A stretch of 64,000 nucleotides of DNA, from the NCBI GenBank assembly GCA_031429105.1, contig JANOYV010000108.1, positions 1 to 64,000 of the forward strand, read 5' to 3'. This document shows, one piece after another, positions 26,136 through 34,639 of this stretch. Origin of the DNA: JAKFWF01 sp031429105. GTDB lineage: Bacteria; Pseudomonadota; Alphaproteobacteria; Rhizobiales; Hyphomicrobiaceae. Position numbers and translations under genes: made by a program. The notes under the pieces were generated by a model, which did no database searches, was not told the DNA's origin, and worked only from the letters and a program-made list of their open reading frames with translations. Positions within the stretch are counted from its first letter, which is position 1; every line of letters begins with the position of its first letter.

Positions 26136-26435
26136 ATGCGACGTCATTCACGGCTACCTCTTGTTCTGCTTGGCAGCCTGATGCTCGCGGCCTACTTCTG
26201 CCACCACGCCCTTCATGGTCACCACGGCCTCCAGACACGTAATCAACTGATCGAGCGCGCCAGCATGCTGGAGCAGGATATCAGTCGTCTGGAGGCGGTG
26301 CGCCTGAAGTTGCACCGCGATCTGGCGTTGCTGGCGCTCGAGCCGCCCCATCCAGATATGATCGAACGGATTGCAGCCGACGTCCTCGGCCTCGTTCGAG
26401 CGGATGCCACCATTGTAGTAACAACACAACGTTAA
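26136..26435 (+). CDS. ftsB: FtsB/DivIC-family septum formation initiator
   Basis: 99 residues. It is a bitopic protein with an N-terminal membrane segment (about 8-26), then a coiled-coil with RNQLIERASMLEQDISRLEAVRLKLHRDLALL, and the family ending DMIERIAADVLGLVRADATIVV. FtsB bridges FtsL and FtsQ at the division site. Position between eno and pdhA is the usual one in alphaproteobacteria, which supports the call despite low sequence conservation. Confidence 0.88.
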   Translation: MRRHSRLPLVLLGSLMLAAYFCHHALHGHHGLQTRNQLIERASMLEQDISRLEAVRLKLHRDLALLALEPPHPDMIERIAADVLGLVRADATIVVTTQR

Positions 26436-26603
26436 TCCAAAAACTTGCGATTGCTGAGCATGGATCGGCTCGGCGAGACGCAATTTTGCGTGTGATGCCT
26501 GCTGGTAAGGGTTGCTTTGCTCGTGTAGGTTCGACCAAAGTCTGAGATCGGCGTCGAACCAATGCGACGTCAAAGACGGGCACGCACGACCCAAGGAGAG
26601 ACT

Positions 26604-27722
26604 ATGGCGCCTGCGGATAGCAACACCGGGCAAGTCCCCGGCATCACTTTTCCTGAGCACGGGCAGGAGGCACCTAAGACCGGTACACACGGGTCGACGC
26701 ATGCGTCTTGGGCTCCGGCGACAGCACAGCAAGCATCGGGTGCCAACAATATGCCGATCCCCGCTTTCAATCGTGAGCAGGAGATGACGGCCTACAAAGA
26801 AATGCTGATGATCCGCCGATTTGAGGAAAAAGCCGGCCAGCTTTACGGCATGGGCTTCATCGGCGGGTTCTGTCATTTGTACATTGGCCAGGAGGCCGTC
26901 GTCGTCGGCTTGCAAATGGCTTCCAAGAAGGGCGATCAGGTCATCACAACCTATCGCGATCACGGCCATATGCTGGCCTGTGGCATGGATCCCAAGGGCG
27001 TCATGGCCGAATTGACCGGTCGTCGTAGCGGATACAGTCGCGGCAAGGGCGGGTCGATGCACATGTTCAGCCGCGACAAGCAGTTTTTCGGCGGTCACGG
27101 CATCGTCGGTGCGTCGGTGCCATTGGGCGCTGGGTTAGCCTTCGCCAACAAATACCGTGGCAACGACAATGTCTGTTTTTGCTATTTCGGCGATGGCGCC
27201 GTCAATCAGGGGCAGGTCTACGAGACGTTCAACATGGCTGAGCTGTGGAAGCTGCCTGTGATCTTCGTGATCGAGAATAACCGCTATGCCATGGGCACTT
27301 CGATCGAACGCGCTTCGGCGACGACAAACCTGTCCCAGCGCGGGCTTTCATTTGCAATTCCTGGCGAGCAAGTCGATGGCATGGACGTGCGGGCAGTGAA
27401 GGCTGCGGGTGACCGGGTCGTCAAGTGGGTGCGCGAGGGCAACGGGCCTTACATTCTCGAAATGCTGACCTACCGCTATCGTGGTCACTCGATGTCGGAT
27501 CCGGCCAAGTACCGAACGCGCGAGGAAGTCGACAAAGTGCGTGAGGAGCGCGATCCGATCGAACGGTCGCGTATCCGTATCATGGAGAACCGGATGGCGT
27601 CGGAAGATGACCTGAAGGCCATCGACAAGCAGATCCGCGAGACAGTCAACGCGTCGGCCGAGTTCGCTCAGAACGATCCCGAGCCCGATGTCGCGGAGCT
27701 GTTCACGGATATCCTGCTGTAA
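26604..27722 (+). CDS. pdhA: Pyruvate dehydrogenase E1 component, alpha subunit
   Basis: 372 residues from ATG 26604, with AAGGAGA upstream. It binds thiamine diphosphate: the GDGAVNQGQVYETFNMAELW segment ends in the usual family pattern followed by IFVIENNRYAMGTS. RYRGHSMSDPAKYRTREEV is the phospholoop region. A 50-residue N-terminal extension rich in Gly, Thr and Ala precedes the core starting at FNREQEMTAYKEML. Together with PdhB it decarboxylates pyruvate and acetylates the E2 lipoyl group. Confidence 0.97.
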   Translation: MAPADSNTGQVPGITFPEHGQEAPKTGTHGSTHASWAPATAQQASGANNMPIPAFNREQEMTAYKEMLMIRRFEEKAGQLYGMGFIGGFCHLYIGQEAVVVGLQMASKKGDQVITTYRDHGHMLACGMDPKGVMAELTGRRSGYSRGKGGSMHMFSRDKQFFGGHGIVGASVPLGAGLAFANKYRGNDNVCFCYFGDGAVNQGQVYETFNMAELWKLPVIFVIENNRYAMGTSIERASATTNLSQRGLSFAIPGEQVDGMDVRAVKAAGDRVVKWVREGNGPYILEMLTYRYRGHSMSDPAKYRTREEVDKVREERDPIERSRIRIMENRMASEDDLKAIDKQIRETVNASAEFAQNDPEPDVAELFTDILL

Positions 27723-27737
27723 GAGTTGTGAGACGTT

Positions 27738-28325
27738 ATGGCTGAGCCGCGCTCAAAAATCGCCACGTACGCTGACCTGGAAGCGGTGCCAGACCATCTG
27801 GTGGCCGAAATCCTGTTCGGTACGTTGGTAACGCATCCGCGGCCTACCCGTCGCCATGGTGGCGCGGCGAGTGCTGTCGGCGCGACGGTCGTCAGTTCTT
27901 ACCAGTTCGGGATTAGCGGACCGGGGGGCTGGATCTTCGTTGACGAGCCCGAGTTGCACCTCGGGCCTCATATCCTCGTCCCCGATATCGCTGGTTGGCG
28001 GCGTGAGCACGTGACGGAGTCGGCCGAAACACCCTACTTCGAGGTCGCACCCGATTGGGTCTGCGAGGTCATTTCGCCGAGCACTGAGAAATATGATAAG
28101 GGCGCGAAGCGTCGGATCTACGCTTTGCATGGGGTCAAGCATCTTTGGTTCGTCGATCCGCGTGCGCGGACCCTCGAAGTGTTCGCCCGCCAAAACGATA
28201 ACAATTGGCTACTCACCCATACTTACTTTGACGACGACGAGGCCAATGCACCACCCTTTGTCGAACTGACTTTTTCCCTCGGCCTGCTTTGGCCGTTCGA
28301 TTCGCCTGTTGAACCCACCACATGA
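27738..28325 (+). CDS. Uma2-family (DUF820) putative endonuclease, copy 1
   Basis: 195 residues, 15 bp after pdhA. Uma2 proteins have a PD-(D/E)xK nuclease fold. The candidate active site is Asp in ILVPDIAGWRRE, Glu in PDWVCEVISPST and the Lys in KYDKGAKRRIYALHGV. The family is expanded in cyanobacteria and some soil bacteria and its role is unsettled. Finding it inside the pdh operon is odd; a second copy lies between pdhB and pdhC. Codon use resembles that of the neighbours, so the insertion does not look recent. Confidence 0.82.
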   Translation: MAEPRSKIATYADLEAVPDHLVAEILFGTLVTHPRPTRRHGGAASAVGATVVSSYQFGISGPGGWIFVDEPELHLGPHILVPDIAGWRREHVTESAETPYFEVAPDWVCEVISPSTEKYDKGAKRRIYALHGVKHLWFVDPRARTLEVFARQNDNNWLLTHTYFDDDEANAPPFVELTFSLGLLWPFDSPVEPTT

Positions 28326-28364
28326 CCGACCCACACTCACCGCAATTCCCGGACCAATCACACC

Positions 28365-29738
28365 ATGCCCACCCAGATCCTGATGCCCGCGCTCTCCCCC
28401 ACGAGGGAGGAGGGTAAACTTGCCAAGTGGCTCGTCAAGGAAGGCGATACGGTTAAATCCGGTATGGTCATTGCCGAGATCGAAACCGACAAAGCAACTA
28501 TGGAAGTCGAAGCCATCGATGAGGGCAAGGTCGGCGCGATCCTGGTTCCGGCTGGCACCGAGCACGTGAAGGTCAACACGCCAATCGCGACGATCCTGGT
28601 CGATGGCGAAGTGGCTGGTGCGACTGCGCCAGCGCCAAAGTCAGTCGCCGTTAATGGCCATGCGCCCGCTGCCGCTTCGGTGGCTGCTGCTGCTCCGATG
28701 CCAATGCCAGCCGTTCACGCAGCGCCGGTCGAGCCCGATTATGCGCCTGGCACCGAAATGATAACCCAAACCATGCGCGAGGCGTTGCGCGATGCGATGG
28801 CCGAGGAAATGCGCCGCGACGGCGATGTGTTGCTGATGGGCGAGGAAGTTGCCCAGTACCAAGGCGCCTACAAAGTTAGCCAGAATTTGCTCGCCGAGTT
28901 CGGTGAGAAGCGTGTGATCGACACGCCAATTACCGAGCAAGGCTTTGCCGGCATCGGCGTTGGTGCAGCGCTTGCGGGCTTGAAACCGATTGTCGAGTTC
29001 ATGACCTGGAATTTCGGCATGCAGGCAATCGATCAAATCATCAACTCGGCCGCTAAGACGCTTTACATGAGCGGCGGCCAGATGGGTTGTCCAATTGTGT
29101 TCCGTGGACCCAACGGTGCGGCCTCTCGCGTCGGCGCGCAGCACTCGCAGTGCTACTCGTCTTGGTATGCCCACGTGCCGGGATTAAAGGTCGTGTGTCC
29201 GTCGAACCCGGCTGACGCCAAGGGCCTGATGAAGGCGGCCATCCGCGATCCAAACCCGGTGCTCGTTCTCGAAAACGAGATGCTTTATGGCATGAGTGGC
29301 GAAGTGCCGAAAGATACTGATTTCGTCGTGCCGATCGGCAAGGCCAAGATCGTGCGTGCAGGCGAGCACGTGACTATCGTATCGTTCGCTCGCGGCATGC
29401 AGTATTCGCTCGACGCGGCGAAAACCTTGGCGGCCGAGGGCATAGAAGCTGAAGTGATCGACCTGCGCTCGCTGCGACCGATCGATTGGGGCACGATAAT
29501 CGCCTCGATCAAAAAGACGAACCGACTGGTTACCGTCGAAGAAGCCTGGCCGACGTGCTCGGTTGGCTCTGAGATTTGCGCGCAGGCGGCAATCCAAGCG
29601 TTCGATTATCTCGACGCACCACCGGCCAAGGTGTCCGGTGCCGACGTGCCAATGCCGTATGCGGCGAACTTAGAAAAATTAGCACTCCCAACCGCCGCCC
29701 AAGTCGTCGCCGCGGTCAAAGGTGTGCTCTACGCATGA
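28365..29738 (+). CDS. pdhB: Pyruvate dehydrogenase E1 beta subunit with N-terminal lipoyl domain
   Basis: 457 residues. Residues 1-80 form a lipoyl domain with the lipoylated Lys in EIETDKATMEVEA. An Ala/Pro linker (about 85-125) leads to the transketolase-like E1 beta domain (EMRRDGDVLLMGEEVAQYQGAYKVS ... GFAGIGVGAALAGLKPIVEFM ... VTVEEAWPTCSVGSEI). A lipoyl domain on E1 beta is typical of alphaproteobacteria. The N-terminal part reads SPTREEGKL where the E2 has SPTMEEGKL, otherwise they are nearly identical. Confidence 0.97.
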   Translation: MPTQILMPALSPTREEGKLAKWLVKEGDTVKSGMVIAEIETDKATMEVEAIDEGKVGAILVPAGTEHVKVNTPIATILVDGEVAGATAPAPKSVAVNGHAPAAASVAAAAPMPMPAVHAAPVEPDYAPGTEMITQTMREALRDAMAEEMRRDGDVLLMGEEVAQYQGAYKVSQNLLAEFGEKRVIDTPITEQGFAGIGVGAALAGLKPIVEFMTWNFGMQAIDQIINSAAKTLYMSGGQMGCPIVFRGPNGAASRVGAQHSQCYSSWYAHVPGLKVVCPSNPADAKGLMKAAIRDPNPVLVLENEMLYGMSGEVPKDTDFVVPIGKAKIVRAGEHVTIVSFARGMQYSLDAAKTLAAEGIEAEVIDLRSLRPIDWGTIIASIKKTNRLVTVEEAWPTCSVGSEICAQAAIQAFDYLDAPPAKVSGADVPMPYAANLEKLALPTAAQVVAAVKGVLYA

Positions 29739-29800
29739 TTGAAGGTGAAGCAACAACAGTATGTTGTCCGGTACATCAGACAGCCGATTGAAGAAAGACC

Positions 29801-30397
29801 GTGCACGTGGCGTCCGTATCAAAGACAGGTGCATCAGCGGCGACCTACGCCGATCTCGAGGCCGTGCCGCCGCATATTGTGGCGGAGATTTTGTTTGGCA
29901 GTCTCGTAACTCATCCGCGACCGGTTCCCGGACATGCGATGGCGCAAGGCGCGGTCGCAACCGAAGTCATTGGACCATTTCAACGCGGTCGCGGTGGTCC
30001 TGGCGGCTGGATCTTCATGATCGAGCCTGAACTGCACCTCGGTCCGCACGTCGTGGTGCCCGACATCGCCGGCTGGCGGCGGGAACGATTGCCACACCTT
30101 CCGACCACTGCCTTTGTTGAGACGCCGCCTGACTGGGTCTGTGAACTACTGTCGCCCTCCACCGAGAACAACGACCGCGGCCCGAAGCGCCGAATCTATG
30201 CGACGTATGGCGTTTCACACATGTGGTTTGTCGATCCGACGGCGCGCCGGTTGGAATCATACGTGCTGCGCGACGGCCAGTGGACGCTGCATGAAACTTT
30301 CGACGGCGACGATGAGGTAAAGGCCCCGCCGTTCGACGCTGTTCCATTTCCCATTTCGGCACTCTGGCCGCTGGATACCACTCCCAATCAAACCTGA
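29801..30397 (+). CDS. Uma2-family (DUF820) putative endonuclease, copy 2
   Basis: 198 residues from GTG 29801 (GTG 29807 equally possible), 62 bp after pdhB and 10 bp before pdhC. It is paralogous to copy 1 along the whole length (ATYADLEAVPPHIVAEILFGSLVTHPRP, VVVPDIAGWRRERL, PDWVCELLSPSTE, GPKRRIYATYGVSHMWFVDP). The inferred PD-(D/E)xK residues are kept. A clear ribosome-binding site was not seen. Confidence 0.8.
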   Translation: MHVASVSKTGASAATYADLEAVPPHIVAEILFGSLVTHPRPVPGHAMAQGAVATEVIGPFQRGRGGPGGWIFMIEPELHLGPHVVVPDIAGWRRERLPHLPTTAFVETPPDWVCELLSPSTENNDRGPKRRIYATYGVSHMWFVDPTARRLESYVLRDGQWTLHETFDGDDEVKAPPFDAVPFPISALWPLDTTPNQT

Positions 30398-30407
30398 GAC
30401 TCATACC

Positions 30408-31805
30408 ATGCCAACGCAAATATTGATGCCCGCGCTCTCGCCCACGATGGAGGAGGGTAAACTTGCCAAGTGGCTTGTGAAAGAGGGCGACGTCGTCAAA
30501 TCCGGTAAGGTGATCGCCGAGATCGAAACCGACAAGGCGACGATGGAAGTCGAGGCGGTCGATGAGGGCGTGGTTTATCAAATCTTGATCCCGGCCGGCA
30601 CCGAGAAGGTCAAAGTCAACACTCCAATCGCCACCTTGCTGGCGGAAGGCGAAAAGGCGGGGGCGGCGCCTGCCGCCAAGCCGGCGCCCGCACCTGCTGC
30701 TTCAGCGCCAGCGCCAATGGCTGCCAGCGCTGCTGCGTCTGCCTCGAGCGGCATGGCGACCGCTACCGCATCATCGAGCTTCCAGCGGCCACCGATCTTG
30801 GGCGGCACAGCCCCTACTGCTGCAAAAGCGCCGACGCCGCTTGCCGGCTCCCGCATGTTCGCGTCACCGCTCGCTCGTCGTCTAGCCAAAGACAACGGAA
30901 TTGATTTGTCGGCGGTTGCTGGTTCCGGCCCGCACGGTCGCATCATTCAGCGTGATATAGAGGGCGCCAAGAAGAGCGGAACTGCCAAGGCGCCAACACC
31001 GCTGATGCCGGTTGTCGGCGGCACCGCGTTGCAGAAAGTTGCAGCATCGAGCGTGGGCGGCATCCAGCCGATGGCCGACGACAAAATCCTCGCGCTCTAT
31101 GAAAAAGACTCGTTTGAAGTGCTGCCGCACGACGGCATGCGCCGCATCATCGCTGAGCGGCTGACCCAATCAAAATCAACCGTGCCGCACTTCTACCTGT
31201 CGGTCGATGTGCGCCTTGACACGCTGTTGTCGGCGCGCGAACGCCTCAACGTGCGATCCCCGAAGGACGGTCCACGCGCCTACAAGCTGTCGGTCAATGA
31301 TTTCATTATTAAGGCGTTGGCGCTCGCGCTGCAAAATGTTCCAGCAGCGAATGCCACGTGGACGACGCAAGGGATGTTGCGCCATCGTCATTCCGATGTT
31401 GGTGTTGCCGTGGCGGTTGAAGGCGGCCTGTTCACGCCAGTCATCAAGCATGCTGAATTGAAGACGCTTGCGGAAATCTCGAACGAGATGAAGGATCTGG
31501 CGGAGCGTGCGCGCAAGCGGCGTCTGGCCCCGCATGAGTATCAGGGCGGCACGACGTCGATTTCTAACCTCGGCATGTTCGGCATCAAGAGCTTCGATGC
31601 GGTGATCAACCCGCCGCACGCGACAATCTTGGCTGTCGGCTCCGGCGAGAAGCGCCCAGTCGTCAACGGTGACAAGATCGAGGTCGGCACCATCATGACG
31701 GCAACGATGAGCTGCGATCATCGTGTGGTCGATGGAGCGCTCGGTGCTGAACTACTCAATTCCTTCAAATCGTTCATTGAAGACCCAGTCAGAATGCTGG
31801 TCTAA
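30408..31805 (+). CDS. pdhC: Dihydrolipoamide acetyltransferase, pyruvate dehydrogenase E2
   Basis: 465 residues. Domain order: lipoyl domain (1-80, lipoyl Lys in ETDKATMEVEAVDEG), a long Ala/Pro linker, the peripheral E1/E3-binding domain (about 150-185, FASPLARRLAKDNGIDLSAVAGSGPHGRI), a second linker, and the catalytic CoA acyltransferase domain with the active-site His in MSCDHRVVDGALGAELL near the end. It transfers the acetyl group from lipoamide to CoA and forms the complex core. Confidence 0.97.
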   Translation: MPTQILMPALSPTMEEGKLAKWLVKEGDVVKSGKVIAEIETDKATMEVEAVDEGVVYQILIPAGTEKVKVNTPIATLLAEGEKAGAAPAAKPAPAPAASAPAPMAASAAASASSGMATATASSSFQRPPILGGTAPTAAKAPTPLAGSRMFASPLARRLAKDNGIDLSAVAGSGPHGRIIQRDIEGAKKSGTAKAPTPLMPVVGGTALQKVAASSVGGIQPMADDKILALYEKDSFEVLPHDGMRRIIAERLTQSKSTVPHFYLSVDVRLDTLLSARERLNVRSPKDGPRAYKLSVNDFIIKALALALQNVPAANATWTTQGMLRHRHSDVGVAVAVEGGLFTPVIKHAELKTLAEISNEMKDLAERARKRRLAPHEYQGGTTSISNLGMFGIKSFDAVINPPHATILAVGSGEKRPVVNGDKIEVGTIMTATMSCDHRVVDGALGAELLNSFKSFIEDPVRMLV

Positions 31806-31991
31806 GTGCAGTAACGCCGAAATATGTTGCTCGACTACAACAATAAAGGTGTTTCGATACTGAATTGTGTGGTCGTATGTTGATAGCAGGTGATAGGTTT
31901 CAAGCGGGGCTTGTTGCAGTGCCAGTACGCCATTAGGGGCAGTTGAGCGTACAGGGCGTAAATCCTAAAGTTCTTTTTGAGGAACAGCATC

Positions 31992-32429
31992 ATGTTCAAA
32001 AAGCTCCATGCGCCCGCCATCGCACTTCTTGGCGCAGCGCTTCTCGCTGGTTGCGCCGAAGGCTCCGGCGGTTTCGGTGATAGTGCCAGTCTCACCACCG
32101 CGTCGGTTGCCGAGGCGCCAAAGACTGACCCGGCCTGCGTTTCGCTCGCCTCGCAGATTGAAACATTGAAGAAGGAAGGCGTAGCCGATAAGGTCGCCCA
32201 GGCTTCAATCAAGAAATACAAGATGACGACGGCGGACCTGACCAAGGCCGATCAGCTTAATCGTTCGAACACCGAGTTCCAGGCCAAGTGCTCGACCGTC
32301 AAGCCATCGACGGCTGGACAGACGGCGGCAGTAGCTCCGGCTGCTGGTGGTGCTGGAGCAACTGCAACTGCAGCTGCTGCAGCTGCACCCAAGATTGCAC
32401 CCGCGGTTGCAAAGGCTGCCGCACAGTAA
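31992..32429 (+). CDS. Small lipoprotein, unknown function
   Basis: 145 residues from ATG 31992, with GAGG upstream. The lipobox is LLAGC at residues 16-20. The mature protein has a Cys-containing helical region (DPACVSLASQIETLKKEGVADKVAQASIKKYKMT) and an alanine-rich, low-complexity C-terminus (about 115-145). No family is recognised. It sits between pdhC and lpd with a second lipoprotein gene. Confidence 0.75.
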   Translation: MFKKLHAPAIALLGAALLAGCAEGSGGFGDSASLTTASVAEAPKTDPACVSLASQIETLKKEGVADKVAQASIKKYKMTTADLTKADQLNRSNTEFQAKCSTVKPSTAGQTAAVAPAAGGAGATATAAAAAAPKIAPAVAKAAAQ

Positions 32430-32495
32430 TAATCAGCACGTAAGGACGTGATGATTTGAAGTGATGGGGCGGACGCCACATGCGCCGCCTCTCTG

Positions 32496-32515
32496 AACCG
32501 CCTGCGCGGGCGGTT
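32496..32515 (+). terminator. Hairpin between the two lipoprotein genes
   Basis: Perfect 7-bp stem AACCGCC/GGCGGTT with a 6-nt loop, followed by a short T-containing stretch and not a long T-run. It may be a weak terminator or processing site. Confidence 0.45.
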
Positions 32516-32541
32516 TCAGTAAAATCTGGAGGCAATGTGCG

Positions 32542-32835
32542 ATGACAGTAAGGACACGACGCTGGGTCGGAGTGGTGGCAACGCTTGGCATCGGTGTGGC
32601 TTTGGCCGGTTGCTCGTCAGGCGGCGCGTCCGGTGGCGATCCGGGTGCACAGGCACTCCCATCAGGCATGAGCTGCCAATCGCTGCGCGGCGAGCTGAAC
32701 AAGATGGATAGCCAGGGCGCGCAATCGAAGGTCGAGGCCGCTAGCCAAGGCAAGGGTTCACCTGAGCAACGTGCCGTTGCTGGTCGCTACAACCAGTTGC
32801 TCAACTACTATCTGGGCGCGCGCTGCCACGTGTAA
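32542..32835 (+). CDS. Small lipoprotein, unknown function
   Basis: 97 residues. The signal peptide ends in a lipobox (VALAGCSSGG), and a Gly/Ser-rich stretch then leads to a conserved-looking part: GMSCQSLRGELNKMDSQGAQSKVEAASQGKGSPEQRAVAGRYNQLLNYYLGARCHV, with two Cys. No family is recognised. Gly/Ser-linked lipoproteins of this size are often outer-membrane-attached. Confidence 0.75.
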   Translation: MTVRTRRWVGVVATLGIGVALAGCSSGGASGGDPGAQALPSGMSCQSLRGELNKMDSQGAQSKVEAASQGKGSPEQRAVAGRYNQLLNYYLGARCHV

Positions 32836-32865
32836 GGCCGGGCCTTTAGAATTTGCAGTACAGCC

Positions 32866-32893
32866 GATGCCTCGCGGGTCCCTGCGGGGCATC
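32866..32893. other. Stem-loop upstream of lpd
   Basis: A 10-bp stem (GATGCCTCGC with GCGGGGCATC, one G-T pair) closes an 8-nt loop. No T-run follows, so it may be a processing site or a weak terminator separating the lipoprotein genes from lpd. Confidence 0.45.
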
Positions 32894-33026
32894 GCTGCAA
32901 TTTGGTGCGACGATGATACGCGAAGCCATTGACGGCGCAGGCTGATCAGCCTTGAAGTGAGGTTATCAAACACCGAACGCCCACCACGGAAATCCTCCCC
33001 CTCACCCTCAAGCCTAAAGGTCCGTC

Positions 33027-34466
33027 ATGTCCGCTTATGACATCATCATCATTGGCGCTGGCCCAGGTGGCTATGTGACTGCCATTCGCTCGGCCCAGTT
33101 GGGCTACAAGACGGCGATCGTCGAGCGTGAACATCTGGGTGGCATTTGCCTCAACTGGGGTTGCATTCCAACGAAGGCGCTGCTGCGCTCGGCCGAGATC
33201 TATCATTACGCAACGCATGCCAAGGACTACGGGCTCGTGCTCAACGGCACGATGTCGGTCGATAACGCTGCCGTCGTTGCGCGCTCGCGCGGCATCTCCG
33301 CTCAACTTAACGGCGGCGTCGGCTTCCTACTGAAGAAGAACAAGGTCGATGTGATCTGGGGCGAAGCCGCAATTACGAAACCGGGCGAAGTTGTCGTTGG
33401 TCCCACCAAGAAATTAGCGGCATTGCCCGCACATCCGGCGCCCAAGGGCACATTGGGTGCTGGCACCTACCAGGCCAAGCACATCATCCTGGCGACCGGC
33501 GCACGGCCGCGCGCGCTACCGGGCCTCGAACCCGATGGTCGTCTGATCTGGACCTACTTCGAGGCAATGGTGCCGCCAGCCCAGCCGAAGTCGTTGATCG
33601 TAATGGGCTCAGGCGCCATCGGCATCGAGTTCGCTTCGTTCTACCGCACCATGGGCGCTGAGGTGACCGTGGTCGAAGTGCTGCCGCAGATCCTCCCCGT
33701 CGAGGACGCCGAGATTGCAGGCCTCGCCCGCAAGCGGTTCGAGAAGCAGGGCATGCTGATATTGACGGGGGCAAAGGTCACGTCCGTTACCAAGGGGCCG
33801 AACAGCATCACGGCCAACATTGATTTGGGCGATGGCAAAACCGAAAGCATCACCGCCGAGCGCTTGATCTCAGCTGTTGGCGTTGTTGGCAATATCGAAG
33901 GACTTGGACTGGAGAAGCTCGGCGTCAAAACCGATCGCGGCTGCATCGTGACCGACGGTTTGGGCCGCACGAACATTCCAGGCGTCTACGCGATTGGCGA
34001 TGTGGCCGGTCCGCCGATGCTCGCACACAAGGCCGAGCACGAGGGCGTCATCTGCGTCGAGACGATCAAGGGGATGCACACCCACGCCATGGATAAGGCG
34101 AAAATTCCAGGCTGCACCTATTGCCATCCGCAGATCGCGTCGGTGGGGCTCACCGAGGCGAAGGCCAAGGAAGGCGGCCGCGAGATTAAAGTTGGTCGGT
34201 TCCAGTTCCGCGGCAACGGCAAGGCGATTGCGCTGGGCGAACCTGAGGGCATGATCAAGACGATCTTCGATGCCAAGACCGGGCAGTTGCTTGGCGCGCA
34301 CATGATCGGCGCGGAAGTGACCGAGTTGATCCAGGGCTACGTGATCGCGATGCAACTCGAGACCACGGAAGAAGACCTGATGCACACCGTCTTCCCGCAT
34401 CCGACCCTGTCCGAAATGATGCACGAGAGCGTGCTGGATGCGTACGGCCGCGTCATTCATATGTGA
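33027..34466 (+). CDS. lpd: Dihydrolipoamide dehydrogenase (E3)
   Basis: 479 residues. N-terminal FAD motif IIIIGAGPGGYVTAIR, redox-active disulfide Cys41/Cys46 in GGICLNWGCIPTK, NAD-binding GSGAIGIEFASFY (about 190-203), second FAD segment IPGVYAIGDVAGPPMLAH and the C-terminal His-Glu pair in HTVFPHPTLSEMMHE. It reoxidises lipoamide of the E2. The FAD region carries an extra VGPTKKLAALPAHPAPKGTL loop before TYQAKHIILATGARPR, as in other alphaproteobacterial PDH-type E3 proteins. Confidence 0.96.
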   Translation: MSAYDIIIIGAGPGGYVTAIRSAQLGYKTAIVEREHLGGICLNWGCIPTKALLRSAEIYHYATHAKDYGLVLNGTMSVDNAAVVARSRGISAQLNGGVGFLLKKNKVDVIWGEAAITKPGEVVVGPTKKLAALPAHPAPKGTLGAGTYQAKHIILATGARPRALPGLEPDGRLIWTYFEAMVPPAQPKSLIVMGSGAIGIEFASFYRTMGAEVTVVEVLPQILPVEDAEIAGLARKRFEKQGMLILTGAKVTSVTKGPNSITANIDLGDGKTESITAERLISAVGVVGNIEGLGLEKLGVKTDRGCIVTDGLGRTNIPGVYAIGDVAGPPMLAHKAEHEGVICVETIKGMHTHAMDKAKIPGCTYCHPQIASVGLTEAKAKEGGREIKVGRFQFRGNGKAIALGEPEGMIKTIFDAKTGQLLGAHMIGAEVTELIQGYVIAMQLETTEEDLMHTVFPHPTLSEMMHESVLDAYGRVIHM

Positions 34467-34639
34467 TGGGCATATGTGACGGGCATATGCAATTGGGGGG
34501 CGGTGATGCCGGTGGTCGAAACTGGACCACGCGCGCTGGCCCCCTTATAGACTTAACGCGGTACTGAGCCAAACTCCACTCGGCCAATTGGTTGGGGGGA
34601 GAGCGGTGTCCGTTGCATCGACGTAGAGGAAGCGCGCCC

